DNA from: Clavelina lepadiformis
Lineage: Eukaryota > Chordata > Ascidiacea > Aplousobranchia > Clavelinidae
Direction: 5' to 3'
NCBI RefSeq assembly: GCF_947623445.1
Contig: NC_135246.1
Coordinates: 16,785,856-16,849,855 of the forward strand
DNA: 64,000 nt
Shown in pieces: positions 1-12,122 of the stretch. Every line of letters starts with the position of its first letter. The stretch's first letter is position 1. The notes under the pieces were generated by a model. That model was not told where the DNA came from, made no database searches, and saw only the letters and a list, made by a program, of their open reading frames with translations. Made by a program: the position numbers and the translations under genes.

Positions 1-464
1 AACATAACAAATATTTGTTAGGCGGTCTGACCGACAAAAGAGAGATAACAGTCCACTCAGAGTAAAGCAAAACCGCTACGATTACTATTTAGCTACATGC
101 GCATATAATATAACTAAGAAATTATGCTTTTTGACATGTAGGCAAATTTTGTTGCAATGAATAACACAGCCTATGTCTGAAACAACAAACCAAGTGTAAC
201 AACAGCCTTGCCGCATAGAGTAGTTGCTAAATATGCAAACAAATGTAACACCTTCAACAAAAATCTTTAACGGCTTACCTTAAAATTCAGGACATTGTAA
301 AAGGCATGGTTGACTGATCGTCCATCCATCCGGAAAAAACCAAAACTATGATGCCTAGTTGAGTTGCCATCGACAAATTAGCTATGTTTTAGCGAAACGT
401 ACCAAGTTGTAGCAGCATGCTCTTGGTCAGATCGGTCAACAAGTAAGATAATAACGCCTATAGG

Positions 465-807
465 CAGGGTTGCCATCAGTCTCAACTCAAAAATAAGGAC
501 GACTAGAAAATGAACGAGGAATACCACCTTAAACAGTGTACAACAAGAGAAAGCAACCAATGTTCCTAAAAAAAAAAAAAAAAAAACAAGACACTATCTG
601 CATGTTCATAATTTTGGTATCTCTTTGGTACAAAATGGTATCGTAAAGGTGACAAAATAAGGACAAAAGTGCCCACCTCCGCCCTAAAAATAAGGACGAA
701 AGTGAAAATAAGGACATTTCTTAGAAATAAGGACAAACATATTTTCTAAGACACGGACCTTTAAAATAAGGACAAATCTTATAAATAAGGACGGTATGGC
801 AACCCTG
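465..807. mobile_element. hAT-type MITE with 8-bp TSD
   Basis: The element begins CAGGGTTGCCAT and ends ATGGCAACCCTG apart from a single extra base, so the termini are inverted repeats. It is flanked on both sides by the 8-bp direct repeat CCTATAGG (457-464 and 808-815), the target duplication length of hAT transposons. The inside is non-coding and carries seven irregularly spaced copies of the motif AAATAAGGAC. No transposase remnant is visible, so it is non-autonomous. Confidence 0.85.
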
Positions 808-1029
808 CCTATAGGCCTATACATTTAATTAACGAAATGAAACTAATCGCAAAAATAATCGTCAGGTTAGTCAAAATGTGAACTAATTGCCCCAATGTAA
901 GAAACGCAATTGTTTATATAAAGTACTTTATAGTAATCAACTTAAATGAGAACTTAAAGAAAATAGGTAAGAGGCAAGGGGTTTGCCGCCAAAGTTTCAA
1001 CAGGAATTGTTTTGAAAATTGATAAGTTT

Positions 1030-1440
1030 GTTGCATGTCTGAGGAAAATTGTCTGAAAATCGGGTTAAATTTTAAATAAGCAGTCAAATTGTAAAATACG
1101 AGCCTGCTCATTACTTTAGGATACAACAAGATACTTAACATTCGTGATGCCTCAAACAACGCGTCACGTTTTTAAAAAGAAAGCCTTGTTGCCATATCAT
1201 GTGCAGTAAGTTTTGTAGCTGCAGTTTTTAGTACAGTAGTTTAGTCTTTTAAAGTTTTGAACATTCCAATGAATAATTAGTTGGACCAATTGAATAGATT
1301 AACTTATATACAAGGTCACTGACATGGAAGTATACGGCTATACGTCATTCATATTGGTCGTTCTATGGAAAGGTAAGACTTAGGCAGGGTAACGTTGTCT
1401 TCATATTATCTCGAGGGATAAGCAAAGCACCCTAAGCGAT
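1030..1440 (+). repeat. segment duplicated at 13.43-14.41 kb
   Basis: This stretch closely matches 13430-14410 in the same orientation, with a few substitutions and small indels. The other copy is interrupted by a 555-bp piggyBac-like element at 13660-14214. Here the TTAA target at 1249-1252 is intact, so this is the unoccupied arrangement. Homology stops near 1440 and around 1030. It may be a local segmental duplication or two copies of a longer dispersed repeat. Confidence 0.8.
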
Positions 1441-1715
1441 AGCTTATTTGATAGCTAAGCTGGAACCTTACACAGGTCAAAAGAAAGTCTTGGTTTTAAT
1501 AGAAATGTTGTCATAAACAAGAGGTTTCATCAACTTTTGTTCGTACTTCAAGTAGATGTGCAGAAAAAGTTTTGCCTTCAGTAAAAATCTTGCAACCGAA
1601 GGGCATGAGTCGTACATCAAGATACTATCAAACGCATTTGGATAAAATAAAATTATTTTGTAGCTTTTATGCAAGTCAACAATAATTTGATTAAAACATT
1701 AAGCAAAGCTGCATC

Positions 1716-4700
1716 ATGAAGGTCATTGTGGCGGGATTTTCGAAAACCGGAACGAAGTCACTTAACGCAGCACTGACCCAACTTGGGTACAAAGTTTATG
1801 ACTTTCCAGAGCACTTTTGGTTTGCGAACGCGGAATGGGAAAAGATGATGACGTTTGGAGGTTCTCCAGAGAAAATTCGACAATTGCACGAAGATGTAGA
1901 CGCGTGTTGTGACTTGCCTGCCGCTTATTTTTGGGATGAATTGCTGAAACTGTTTCCTCAAGCTAAGGTTGCGTGTTGTAGAGTTGTGTTTATTATGTTA
2001 CAGTGCTTGTAAGCCTTTCGGTACTTAATTACTCAAAACCTTGTACGCTACAATCATATCCAGTCTGACATTATAGTGAAACAGCCGCAGTGAGTTTCAC
2101 GCGCGATTTTCGTGAAAAGCTGAAAGCACATACCTGTACGGTTTACACCCTATGCTAGTGGTATATCGCAGATAAAGGTCCACACTGGGATATACTACAG
2201 TTATACACACCCGGTTAACAGGCACTGAGCTAGATCATAAACATATTGTTACAAACTTGCTGCAACATCCATCGTCGTTTGAACTCAAAACACTTTTCAC
2301 TGTTGTATCAGGTGGTCTTAACCAAGCGAGATGAAGACGATTGGTGGCGTAGCATGCAAAATCAACTTGCAGCACAAAATAAAAACTTGGCCCTCAGGAT
2401 GTGCTATCTTCTCTGCATAACGGGACATCGTTTATTTAAATTTCAAAGCTTAGTAGGTAAGCTTTTGCTTATATCAATAATTAAAAACTATTTAATTAAG
2501 TAATAAAGGTGGATTTTCTCACATCTTCCACTTTCAAAGAGGATATTATTCTGTTCTTTATATAAAAGGACGTTCTATTGGGACAATACCGAAATAAACT
2601 GGTCAAATTAGATGCCAAAATGCAAATGGTCGATAGTTTAAGCAAACGTTAGATTTAAATGTAGTGGCCTTGAGTATTAGTAACTTGTTGTTTCTGACAA
2701 ACAAAAGGGACTTAGCCTACCCATAATGCATGAAACGACTGAGAAACCCTATATTGGCGTCTTATAATGTCCGCCAGTGTCTTACACTAGCAACGTTTTA
2801 AAAACGCACAACGCCGAGACTAAATATATAATGGCGGTAATCAGGGTTTCCATTTCTGTTCAAACAACGGTTCTTTTCAATTGGAATCCCGATCTTAATC
2901 CCTCTCCCGTAGTAATCTAACCTCCCTAGCCTAATAAACATTTTAACTAATTTGTTTTGATAAATTGTTCAATTCTATTTAACATTACCAACGCCCAACC
3001 TCAAAGTTATATATAACAGAAATGTAAACACCGGTTACCACCATTTTCTATTGCCACTTTTGTTCATTACCATCATTGTTATACGGCAACCACCGTTAGT
3101 GTTCAATTCTTTTACTAATTACCACTTCAACATAACCACTGCGATCAATGTTCCCTCTAAGCTGCGCGCGTGCGCAAATGCGCACTGGTGACACGGGTCT
3201 GCGCGCACAATAAAAAAAATCCAACCTTGAATTGAAAATAAAATAAACGCATAATAATGACCACAGTGCGCACGTCTGATGTTGCTCACAGTGGTCCAAG
3301 GGACCGCTCAGGGAGTTAGTGTGTTTGCTCAGACTCGTGAAAAATTATAGGGAACATTGACTGCGATAGTAGGGCTGTAATTTTGCAAGGCTGTCACCAT
3401 TCTACCGGAAAAACCGTACATTCGAAGATACAATACAGTATCATCATATTATCACAGTATCATCTGAAGCAAACTTTTACGTTATAGTAGAGTGACCTAA
3501 ACCTAACCCAAATCTACCTTTTAATCTAAATCTAACTTTAATTAAACCCTAAAGAACTATACATAATCAAACGTCGGGTCTAGTATACAAGTGGACAACC
3601 GGATGACGTTACATTTTGAGTAGCTGGGGTCTAGTATGTAAAGGCGTCTTGTGGTTGTGCACATGTATACTAGACCCCAAACTTCTTCCAACCTATCCGT
3701 CTTTCTAGTATACAACGAGGTGCGTTACCTAGCCTACTTAACGATGAAATAATTACTATCTTACAAAGCCTTTCACTCAAGTTAAAACATATCCATAGAC
3801 ACCAACACAGCATAACTTATGTACTTACTTTACTATCATTCATCGCCTTATTATTCAGATAGGCAGTGATGCTTACTTAAACAGCTAAAGGCAAACTGAA
3901 ATACAACCCTAGCAGCAAATATACTACTATCAGTCTGTCACTACTGCCTGCACGAGGTTTAATACATAAAGGCAGCGAAATGCCTGTTTACTTTATTTAC
4001 CTATGACGTAACCATAAATGAATTAACGCGTTCCAGAATTATGGGTTACGTAATAAGTTTTCATTATGAATCAAGGTTGGGGTGTTTTGTAACGCTCGTA
4101 TCGACGAATAACCACGCTACACAAAGGCAACTGAGAATTTTTGTGCGCAGGTAACACTAAAATTTAACGGTAGACCAACATAAAAAGAGTTTTGGTACTA
4201 ACTAAAGTTTTGCAGTATACTTGTTTATGTTAGTGCATGGTTGACTTTCTTAAAATTCATCGTCGCGATTGCTTTTTGTTCAAATTGTCGGATCTGTATA
4301 AAGAGATCTTTTGTTTATTCTTCATGGAAAAACACATAAAGTAGATTAGCTTTATTTTTTATCATAAACTTTATTCTATGAGTCTGTGGCCCGCTGCGAA
4401 AGGGTTTATGGCAAGTTTACCTGTCTTGTTTTAAAGGAACCGCCGTGTTTGGAAACCAAACCCATGTCTTAGAAGTTTTTTGTAAGCACAAAGTCGACGA
4501 ACGAAGAGCGAGAATGGTATACAGACGTCACAACGCCAGTGTCATACAGGTATTGTTAAAGTGTGACTTTTAATTAGCACTCATCTGATTATTATCAAAG
4601 AACTCTAAATAACGATTAATGGCCACTTAGTACAGTAAATGTGACCTACTATTGACCAACATGGTGGTAAATAATAATGCAATTGAAATGCGCCCACTAT

Positions 4701-5016
4701 AAACTGGCCATGACCAAACAGGCTAATCATCAGTTCCTTTATACCTTTCAAATGGTTTGTACAGGGTGTTCCTAAAGGCCAACTCCTACAATATGACATT
4801 AAAGACGGATGGGAACCATTGTGTACATTTTTAAATGTGCAGGCACCGGCGGTTCCTTTCCCTCATAAAAACGTTCGAGGCGATAACGTTGAGAAAACGA
4901 TGCAAGAACATCCGCTTTTCAAACGGATTGCAAGAGAAATGACGATTACTTTTACAATTATTACCGCGGCAGTTGGTATTGTTTGTTACTTTCTATGGTT
5001 TGTTGAAAAAGCCTAA
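1716..5016 (+). CDS. sulfotransferase-family protein with C-terminal membrane anchor
   Basis: Four exons join in frame: 1716-1967, 2312-2456, 4437-4549 and 4765-5016, giving 253 residues, all with GT-AG introns. The product resembles the P-loop sulfotransferase group (Sulfotransfer_4-like). A PAPS 5'-phosphosulfate loop is seen as GFSKTGTKSL at residues 7-16. The usual beta-strand and 3'-phosphate region is seen as VVLTKRDEDDWW at 85-96, spanning the first splice junction. Proteins of this group are thought to transfer sulfate from PAPS, but substrates are mostly unknown and activity here is not shown. The last 25 residues contain a hydrophobic helix followed by EKA, suggesting a tail anchor. 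The ATG at 1716 was chosen because the P-loop strand follows at once, as in relatives. A piggyBac-like element begins 36 bp past the stop, and the next AATAAA seen is near 6157. Confidence 0.85.
3146..3359. mobile_element. hAT-type MITE in sulfotransferase intron 2
   Basis: The termini are CAATGTTCCCTCTAA and, inverted, TTATAGGGAACATTG. Both sides carry the 8-bp direct repeat ACTGCGAT (3138-3145 and 3360-3367). The 214-bp interior is GC-rich with runs of GCGCG and no coding capacity. It lies in the 2 kb second intron of the sulfotransferase gene. Confidence 0.85.
3576..3677. mobile_element. ~100-bp palindromic MITE, copy 1
   Basis: The element begins GGGTCTAGTATACAAGTGG and ends with the inverted form GCACATGTATACTAGACCC. 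The middle carries GAGTAGCTGGGGTCTAGTAT, a third copy of the end motif. Related copies lie at 18942, 40198 and 42964. A lone half-copy of the end motif follows at 3711-3724. It is in sulfotransferase intron 2. Confidence 0.75.
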
Positions 5017-5052
5017 ATTATCAAAACAAATGAATTAATTGTCTAAGCTTAA

Positions 5053-5404
5053 CCCTATTTACATCCTTTTCGTTTACTCATTTACGCACCACTAACTCGA
5101 CTAACTATTCTGTTGTGTACTCTTCTCGCGGTCAGCTGGTTTTCCGCACAGCGGGGGCGCGGCATAACAACATAAACTTCTAGAAATTTATCACTTGTAG
5201 AAATACTTAATTTACACTAAATTCATTTTCTTTAGTTTTACAATTGTGATGTATACAGGAAGCCAGATGTTTTTGCTACTAACCTGTAAAAATCTGATCA
5301 GTTTACGACGTATACTTTTCGAATAATTAACGATTGAAAATGTGTGTGCAGTGTCGGCCACACCTAGTTGAAATCGTTATGTCGCGAACCCGGTTTGGAT
5401 AGGG
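5053..5404. mobile_element. piggyBac-like MITE with TTAA target site, copy 1
   Basis: The element is bounded by TTAA at 5049-5052 and 5405-5408. It starts CCCTATTTACATCC and ends GGTTTGGATAGGG, which share an inverted CCCTAT core. TTAA duplication with CCC-starting termini is the signature of the piggyBac superfamily. Much of its sequence matches, in reverse orientation, the element at 13660-14214. There is no transposase. It sits 36 bp downstream of the sulfotransferase stop codon and so may lie in the 3' UTR. Confidence 0.8.
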
Positions 5405-5408
5405 TTAA

Positions 5409-8278
5409 GTAGCTGTTGTTGCCGTTAGCGTCGTGGTGGTTAGTGTGGTGGCGAACAGTTTTCCTTTAATTTTGCGCTTTTGCTGAATTTATTACACTCT
5501 TTCAGTTTGCAGTTAGCCTACCATCCGTTCAGTGAAAGCTTTATCTGTTTTACTTGTTGGCCTATCTTCATATCACAGAGTCACAACAAAGTATCTCAGC
5601 CAGGCAGCTTGTTCGATTTATAGGCGTTTCAAGTCGCTACCATGCTGCTGTTGCGTGTAATTCGTCACAAAAGTATGTCACACCACTGAGTTCCCCGCAA
5701 GCTCCTTAACTCGTGTCCCGATAAACTTCGATAGTTTGGGAGTTTCATGTCTCGCGGGTAATGGATGGGAGGAGCGCCCGTAATCACCGCAGTCCAATGT
5801 GGATCGTCACCCGGTTTTCAACATGGTTCTACATCTACATAAACGTGCATTGTGCTTCGCCGGTCTTCCGCGCAAGCCTCCATCTTATACGGGATCAATG
5901 TTTTGTATAATTTATTTTTTTCTAATGCAGCTTTTCAATTTACTCCCAAGGCTTGTCTTTTGGGGAAAGGTAGTGTAACGGTTCTTAGCAGAAATTCATT
6001 GGAGGTTTTCTTTTTTTATAAATTTTGCGTTTTTTGCCACATTTTGTATAGGTTTTTAGTTGACTACATTTATTACGTTTTTTGTTAGCTCTTACGTTAT
6101 AGATATATTCATTGCGTTTACTCAGTTCACTTATGTTTGTTATAAGTTGTTTGTGAATAAAGTTTGATCAGTTACTTCATGCTGATCTGATCGTGCGTCA
6201 CTGCTTCCTGAGAAGAGCACGCAAGATGCCAAACTCTTTTACACGAACTATGCAGTAGCTAGGCTACATATGAAAAAAGAAATAAAAACGTTCGTCACTC
6301 GGAAAGTGCACGGGTCTAATGACGGGACTCGAGCGGTGAGGAATTATCGCCGAGTTTAAGTCGTACCAAGGTTTTCCGGAGTTTATCCTATGTCCGAGGA
6401 TAAATATACAATTGCGATACCAATTGCCAATGGCCTACTTCTAACCAGCTTATCGGTATGACATCATAAGGATTAGGAATAATTATCCTAGAAATTTTAA
6501 GCTTACTTTAACCTTTTATTCCTGTCACATGTTTATCCGAGGGAACCGAGTCTGAGCTGTCGTAATCCCTGAGAACTTTAGGTAAATATTTTATTGTGCT
6601 AAAACGAAATAAGCTATAGGGCCATGATTCTCATGAAACTCCGTGAACTTATTAATAAGGGCCTGGTGGAAAATAAAAAAGCGCCCGTGTGTCAACGCAA
6701 GCTCCTAGTACCTTGATGAAGTACGTTGTATAACGAATAAACGTAGTGGCACCAAGTGGCTTATGTTTAAGATGAGCGTAGTGAATTAACGAGATTAAAA
6801 AGATAACTTCCTACCCTAAACAACAATAAATACTTGTTGACTGCCGATTAGCGGTCGATTATTATTAGTTGCATTGCCCTAAGCGTGACGTACTATCGTA
6901 GTCTTGATATATCGATATATGGAGACTATGTTACTACTGTACGTGCAAAACGTTTGAAAGGTATTCTCTATTCTGAATGCATGGACGCAACGAACTAACA
7001 GTACTTGACTTAAAAACTTCTGCTAAACCATTACTTTTACAAGTAAATATATTACAAGAGGCACAAAAAAATGTGAAATGTTTAAAACCTGTGTTTATTT
7101 TATCGTATTGTCATTATGGCGTTAAGCGCCACACAGTCATGCCAATCTCTTTTCAAAGTTTCGGATTTTTCGGCGTATACCTCACATTTGATTATTATTA
7201 GCGTGCTATAACTTATAAGTGTATACCGCACGAGACAGAAAGATACAGAATGTTTTATGATTCGCTAGTTTGAATGCACGTTTTAGGTTGACCTTTTATC
7301 CTGCTAGCGATGTTTGTCTGCAATCAGTGCTGGCACCTACAGTAGCTATCATGGAAGTCAGATCAAGTGAACTTTATTGAAGCAGATACGTGATCTATCA
7401 ACCAGAGATCGCTGCCAAAGCTACATGGCACATTTATATCACGTGAGCAATCTTCTGCTAACTACCTATTTGTTCATTAAAATTTTCGTCATATGCTGGT
7501 GAAAACGTGACAATACTTAGTTTCAAGCATGTCTAATGCTGGTGAAAACGTGACAATACTTAGTGACATGCATGTCTAATGCTGGTGAAAACGTGACAAT
7601 ACTTAGTGACATGCATATGAAAATACGACAATGCTAAGAAAATTTAAAACGTGCATGAAAATAATAATGATAGCGTATTAATTGTTGGTTGAAACTAGCA
7701 AAGCCACTATAGCATATCTACATGTCCCTCAATTGGTAATGAAAGGTAATACGGTTCTAATATCGCAATCTCGCTATGTCATTATATGCTATACAGGTTT
7801 CAAATTCAACGGCACCTTAAGATGAGTGTGAGGTACCTGTAGGTGTTTCTTGCCCACGTCCTTGAGTAACAGACGTTTTGGAAGAATCGCTTAAAGCCGG
7901 AGTCTCCGTGGAAGAGAAAATTGATCATCCCTTGCAGGGAACTGCTAACCTCATCACGTACAACATTACCGGGGCAACCTCCACCCTGGCAAAAGAACAA
8001 TTGTTCAGCAGCAATGGCTGTAGTTATACCGTTTTCCGCAAAACATCCCAACTCAAAACTTGGCGTGGCTCGGTACGGAAAAAAGTTTTCAACTGTCCAG
8101 CAACCCTGCGGCAAGTAGGTGATGAGTCTGATGACTTTACAGTAAACAAACACCGCTGTATTCTTTGTTTTGGTTGTAAAGAAAAAGCTATAAAACACCA
8201 GTTTCAGTCGACCTATGCCATTGTTTGTTCGAGACAATTTGTGTGAATTTTGCTGTCCTGCACTCCAGAAACTGGTAG
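5409..8278. other. intergenic region, no supported gene
   Basis: No exon with splice context was found. An AATAAA near 6157 could end the sulfotransferase transcript. A 43-bp tandem repeat lies at 7494-7617. The open frames around 7806-8297 exist on both strands but carry no recognisable domain and look like chance. Confidence 0.5.
7494..7617 (+). repeat. 43-bp tandem repeat, about three units
   Basis: Units begin TGCTGGTGAAAACGTGAC at 7494, 7537 and 7580. The first unit differs from the others at a few bases, and a decayed remnant follows the third. It is a small minisatellite and too short and direct to be a CRISPR array. Confidence 0.9.
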
Positions 8279-9164
8279 TACATTTCAAGAAACGCAAACT
8301 ACAACAGACAGCTTCAGTGCCGGACTGTACCTAAGTACATTGCCATATTCATTTTGTTTTGCATTCCGCGACATTTCTCAAAGTGCGATGTACACCTGGG
8401 CACTTAATTTAATTCCACATACCATCAACTTGCTCTGTTGACAAAGGAGTAGTCTTCCTAAACGTAACAGGGAAAACCTGCTCATTCCATTTATCGCAGG
8501 CAACGTTTTGCCAGGTGCAAAAGCTGTGTTTGCAAACGCAATATCGTTAAAGCGATGGCTTGTTTGCAATAGTTAAACGCTTAAATGCATATTTTTTCGC
8601 TCCACATGGCAAAATTCCAATTTTATTTGAAAGTCTGGCAAACGAAGCTAACACAGAATGCTTGCGCTCACTCATGATGGACATGAGAAATACTTGGATG
8701 AAATAAAACAGCAGTCCATAGGCTTGGAGCCTTTCTGGGCAAAGGATTCGCTCAAATGGTGATGTAAAAGGTTGGCATAATAAATTACATTCCATGGGTA
8801 AATCAAATATGAGTTTTTATTTACTGATTCAGTTACTGCATAAGCAATATGTGTTTTGTCAGACAGGACATAATGAGTTAGTTTTGATACAAAGGTAACA
8901 ACCAATGTATAAACGAACGAAGAACAAGTTTTCACCTGTTGCAATTGGTAAGCTACCTACAAGGCTTAACACGTGCTTTTGATATCATTGGTACATGTGC
9001 ATGCATATTTATTGAAACTTTTCTCAAAATCAATATCATTTATCACTCTTATAATGCAGTAGCAATCATTTTAACTATTTTAATGTGTTGTGACGTCTGC
9101 AGGTAATGCTGACAGCTCAGGAAAATAAAAAAGAGACTGACTATCTCACCGTAAGTTGGTCACG

Positions 9165-9320
9165 CATACTGTTGTTTATTACGAACAGGGTTAGGTTAGG
9201 AGAACGGGTAAGTAAAAATTTGATTTCAGCTAATTAGGGTTTAATTAACGTTAGAGTCAGATTAAAAAGTAGATTTAGGTTTACAAAAAACTGAAAAATA
9301 GCTCCAAAAGTACGATTTTT
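9165..9320 (+). repeat. dispersed repeat with AAAGTTAGATTTA core
   Basis: The segment reads approximately GGTTAGGTTAGGAGAACGGG, then GCTAATTAGGGTTTAATTAA, then AAAAAGTAGATTTAGGTT. Related stretches occur at 14800-14990, 47440-47600 and 58975-59345, and reversed at 3400-3553, 46870-47100 and 57275-57745. The ends are diffuse, so the family could not be classified. Confidence 0.6.
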
Positions 9321-9855
9321 CCGGGGAAATTATGACAGCCAATAAAAAAAATACACGGCTCTAGAAGAGCAAAAAAGAAAAAAAAGAAATGAGAGAAAAA
9401 GAAAAAGATGAGAAAGAGAAAAAATCTCCTACCAAAACCACTATTGAAAAAGCGAACCGCTATCACTGGTAACCTTATTTACAATCCACACCAAAGTGGA
9501 AAGCATAAAAAATTACCCTAAAGATATTGCTAGACCGTGCTTCGTGAACAACAAGGCCCACAGTGTTTAGGCAGACTGCAAAATGCAGCATTTTGCACCC
9601 TGCTATGGTATGATAATTAAGCTTTACCTTTGGACCGATTGAAGTTTTTGCACGAGTAAAACCTGGCGATGATTCCTCATCGAGCACGAGCCCCGATTAC
9701 CGAGCTGGTCTTTGTGCAAGTTCCGATTGTCACACATTTTTTTACATTGTTTTGTTTGATAGACTACTGCCTTATTTGTCTGTTAGCACTGCAAATCACT
9801 CTTGCATTATAGGCTTTCTGATACTTTCAGAGTTGATAAATTTACGAAGATAGAC

Positions 9856-12122
9856 ATGAAAAATCCTGTTCTGTATTATTTTGATGGTCAAGGCCGAGGT
9901 GAAGTTATAAGATGGATGCTGGCTGCTTGCGGACTAGATGTAATATTTTATTAATCTAAGTATTAAATTATTATCTATAATCATTATATTATTTATTTGT
10001 TTTATTATTATATATTTATTAAATTATTTACAACAATTATTAAATGATTGGTTTGAAAATCAATATAAGCATATTAATAAATTTTCAATGAATTTTTGGC
10101 CATCTCTTAGTACACCTGATAAAAAAAAATTGATGTTTGTGTAGAGAATTCAAAAATAAACTCTAACCCCAGAGTACATTCCTATATCTTGCTTTTTTAT
10201 TTTATTATATACTAATAAATTTTAATTAACGTACTTAAAGTGATAAGAACTGGTGCAGTGTTATTTAGCCACCACATTAAATACTAAAAGTCAGCTCTTA
10301 TCTTATATGAATACACTGTTTGCTACTACATTATGTTGCTACAAGTGAAGTGTAATTATATATAGTTTATGTGTTAAATTTTATTTCATTACTATATGCG
10401 TGTTTAGTTTGAAGAAGTTCTTCTCACGAGTAGAGAACAATACCTGAAGATGGTTGCTGATGGTTTATTTTTGTATCAGCAGGTACGTTTTAATTAAAAT
10501 GAAACATGTTAATCTTCTATACCAGGGGTGGGCAAACTTGTTCAATGAAAGAGTCACTTGCGGAAAACTATAAACACCAGCGAGCCGCAAAATCAGTAAT
10601 GATTGTCAATTTGGTTATTATATTATTAGTAGTCATTTTGGGATATTACTTTTCAGCTAGAAGACCCATAAAAACATGTCAGCGAGGCGTACTTTGACCA
10701 CCTTTGCCATTGAGCATAGAATCTATACCTGAAAACAATGTCGGATTCTATGTCTAGTGTTACGTCATAAACGAAATGCTGGCCTAAATAAAGAAAAAAA
10801 ATAGACAGAAACGTTCATCAACGGTACTCTTGGTAGACTTTACAATTTTTTTGGAATTTTACGATTCGACTAGAAGAGCCACAAAAAACAAGCCAAAGAG
10901 CCGCAGTTTGCCCACCCCTGTTCTATACAATACATATGTGCTTGTTTTAAATTAATATCAAATCAAATTTTGTTTATAATCTGTTGAGCACAGGTCTTCA
11001 AACATTTTGGTCTCACGAACTACCTTTATAATGATCAACTATAAATAAAGATGTTCTCATATGAAATGCTTAATGTATATTTATACAAGACATGTGTAAT
11101 GTTCATTGCAATTGTTAATGTATGAAAGTTTGCTGATTTTGACTATGAAAAGCTTTAAGAAACAGTAAAATGGCTTTCCGGCAAGTAAAATAAAGGAAAA
11201 AGGTGGTCATAGGTCAATATCCGATTAGATTTTAAATGATGTGTGATTGTGATTGTTGTATTGGCATCTTTCAATGCAATAACAAGTTATTGATGGATAT
11301 ATGAGGGATGTTGGTTATAGGTTCCAATGTTGGAAATAGATGACATGCGACTGGTCCAATGTGGGGCAATTCTACGATATCTAGCCAGAAAAGGAAATCT
11401 CTACGGTGATGATGCAAAAGAACAAGCAATGTAAATAGCATATTTTAAATGCAAATCGTGCTTTTGTACGAAACTGTGCAGTCCCTTCATTCTAGCTTCA
11501 CTTTTTTGTATCATGCAGGATAGATATGTATACTGATGGTGCACAGGACATGTTTAATTCTTCCTTGGGAATTCCATTTCAATCAACTGAGAATGCAAAG
11601 GATTATATGTGGAAAAAGGTGAAAGAGAAAATTTTTGGAAGGTATTTCCCAGTGTTCGAAAAGGTTCGTACAGTGCACCGTTTCATTCTATTGTTATGTA
11701 CGTTTGCATTAAACATATTATGTGATGTCATTATAACAAAAATGTTGCATGAGTAACCAGATATCAATCACCATGTAGGCATTACAAAATCGCAAAAATT
11801 CATGCTTGGTTGGAGCGAGGCAAAGTATGGCAGATGTCTTGCTCACAGCAGCACTAACTAGCTTTCAAGCAAGACAACATGACATCTTAGATGGTTATCC
11901 GAATCTACAGGTGAGTAAAAGTAAAAACCCTTTTTAAATGTACATGACTCTACTAAAGCAATACCGTGATAATCTTACACATTGCAGAAATGGTTTGATG
12001 AACAGAAAAAGATTGAATGGATTTCCAAATTTTTGGCACCAGGAAGCAAAAGAAAACCTCTTCCTGATGACAAATATGTCGACACAGTTAACACTGTTTT
12101 GAATTTCCAACTAGGTTTGTAG
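9856..12122 (+). CDS. glutathione S-transferase, alpha-class-like, copy 1
   Basis: Six exons: 9856-9939, 10408-10482, 11321-11430, 11519-11663, 11779-11910 and 11988-12122, giving 226 residues. GSTs conjugate glutathione to electrophiles in the cytosol. The N-terminal thioredoxin-fold domain has [11 protein letters not shown] (Tyr8 is the likely catalytic tyrosine, with a downstream Arg), then QQVPMLEID with the cis-proline at 55, then [19 protein letters not shown]. The helical domain has [15 protein letters not shown], the N-capping-box region ARQSMADV, and the alpha-class tail [14 protein letters not shown]. Length and motif order fit vertebrate alpha GSTs of about 222 residues. Residue 67 is Cys where alpha GSTs have Thr next to the glutathione-binding Gln. 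Intron 2 contains a 398-bp hAT MITE that is absent from copies 2 and 3. All introns are GT-AG. Confidence 0.93.
10523..10920. mobile_element. hAT-type MITE in GST copy 1 intron 2
   Basis: The termini are CAGGGGTGGGCAAAC and, inverted, GTTTGCCCACCCCTG, a perfect 15-bp inverted repeat. The 8-bp direct repeat TTCTATAC flanks it at 10515-10522 and 10921-10928. The same intron in GST copies 2 and 3 holds a single TTCTATAC (16234-16241) or TTCTATGC (20685-20692), the empty site. No coding capacity was recognised. Confidence 0.95.

Larger units (their letters stand above)
1..1715. other. intergenic region upstream of the sulfotransferase gene
   Basis: No coding exon could be supported here on either strand; the short open frames lack splice context and recognisable motifs. 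The stretch holds a hAT-type MITE at 465-807, described separately. It also holds a segment at about 1030-1440 whose near-copy lies at 13430-14410 beside GST copy 2. A homopolymer A run lies near 569-588. The start of the sulfotransferase transcript must lie near the right end, but no clear core promoter motif was seen. Confidence 0.6.

Noticed and set aside
7494-7617. CRISPR-like array
   Set aside because: The units are contiguous without spacers, there are only three, and the context is animal DNA.
7806-8297. Overlapping open frames of 163 (-) and 122 (+) codons left of the GST array
   Set aside because: No recognisable motif, no splice context, and long frames on both strands at once suggest locally stop-poor sequence rather than a gene.
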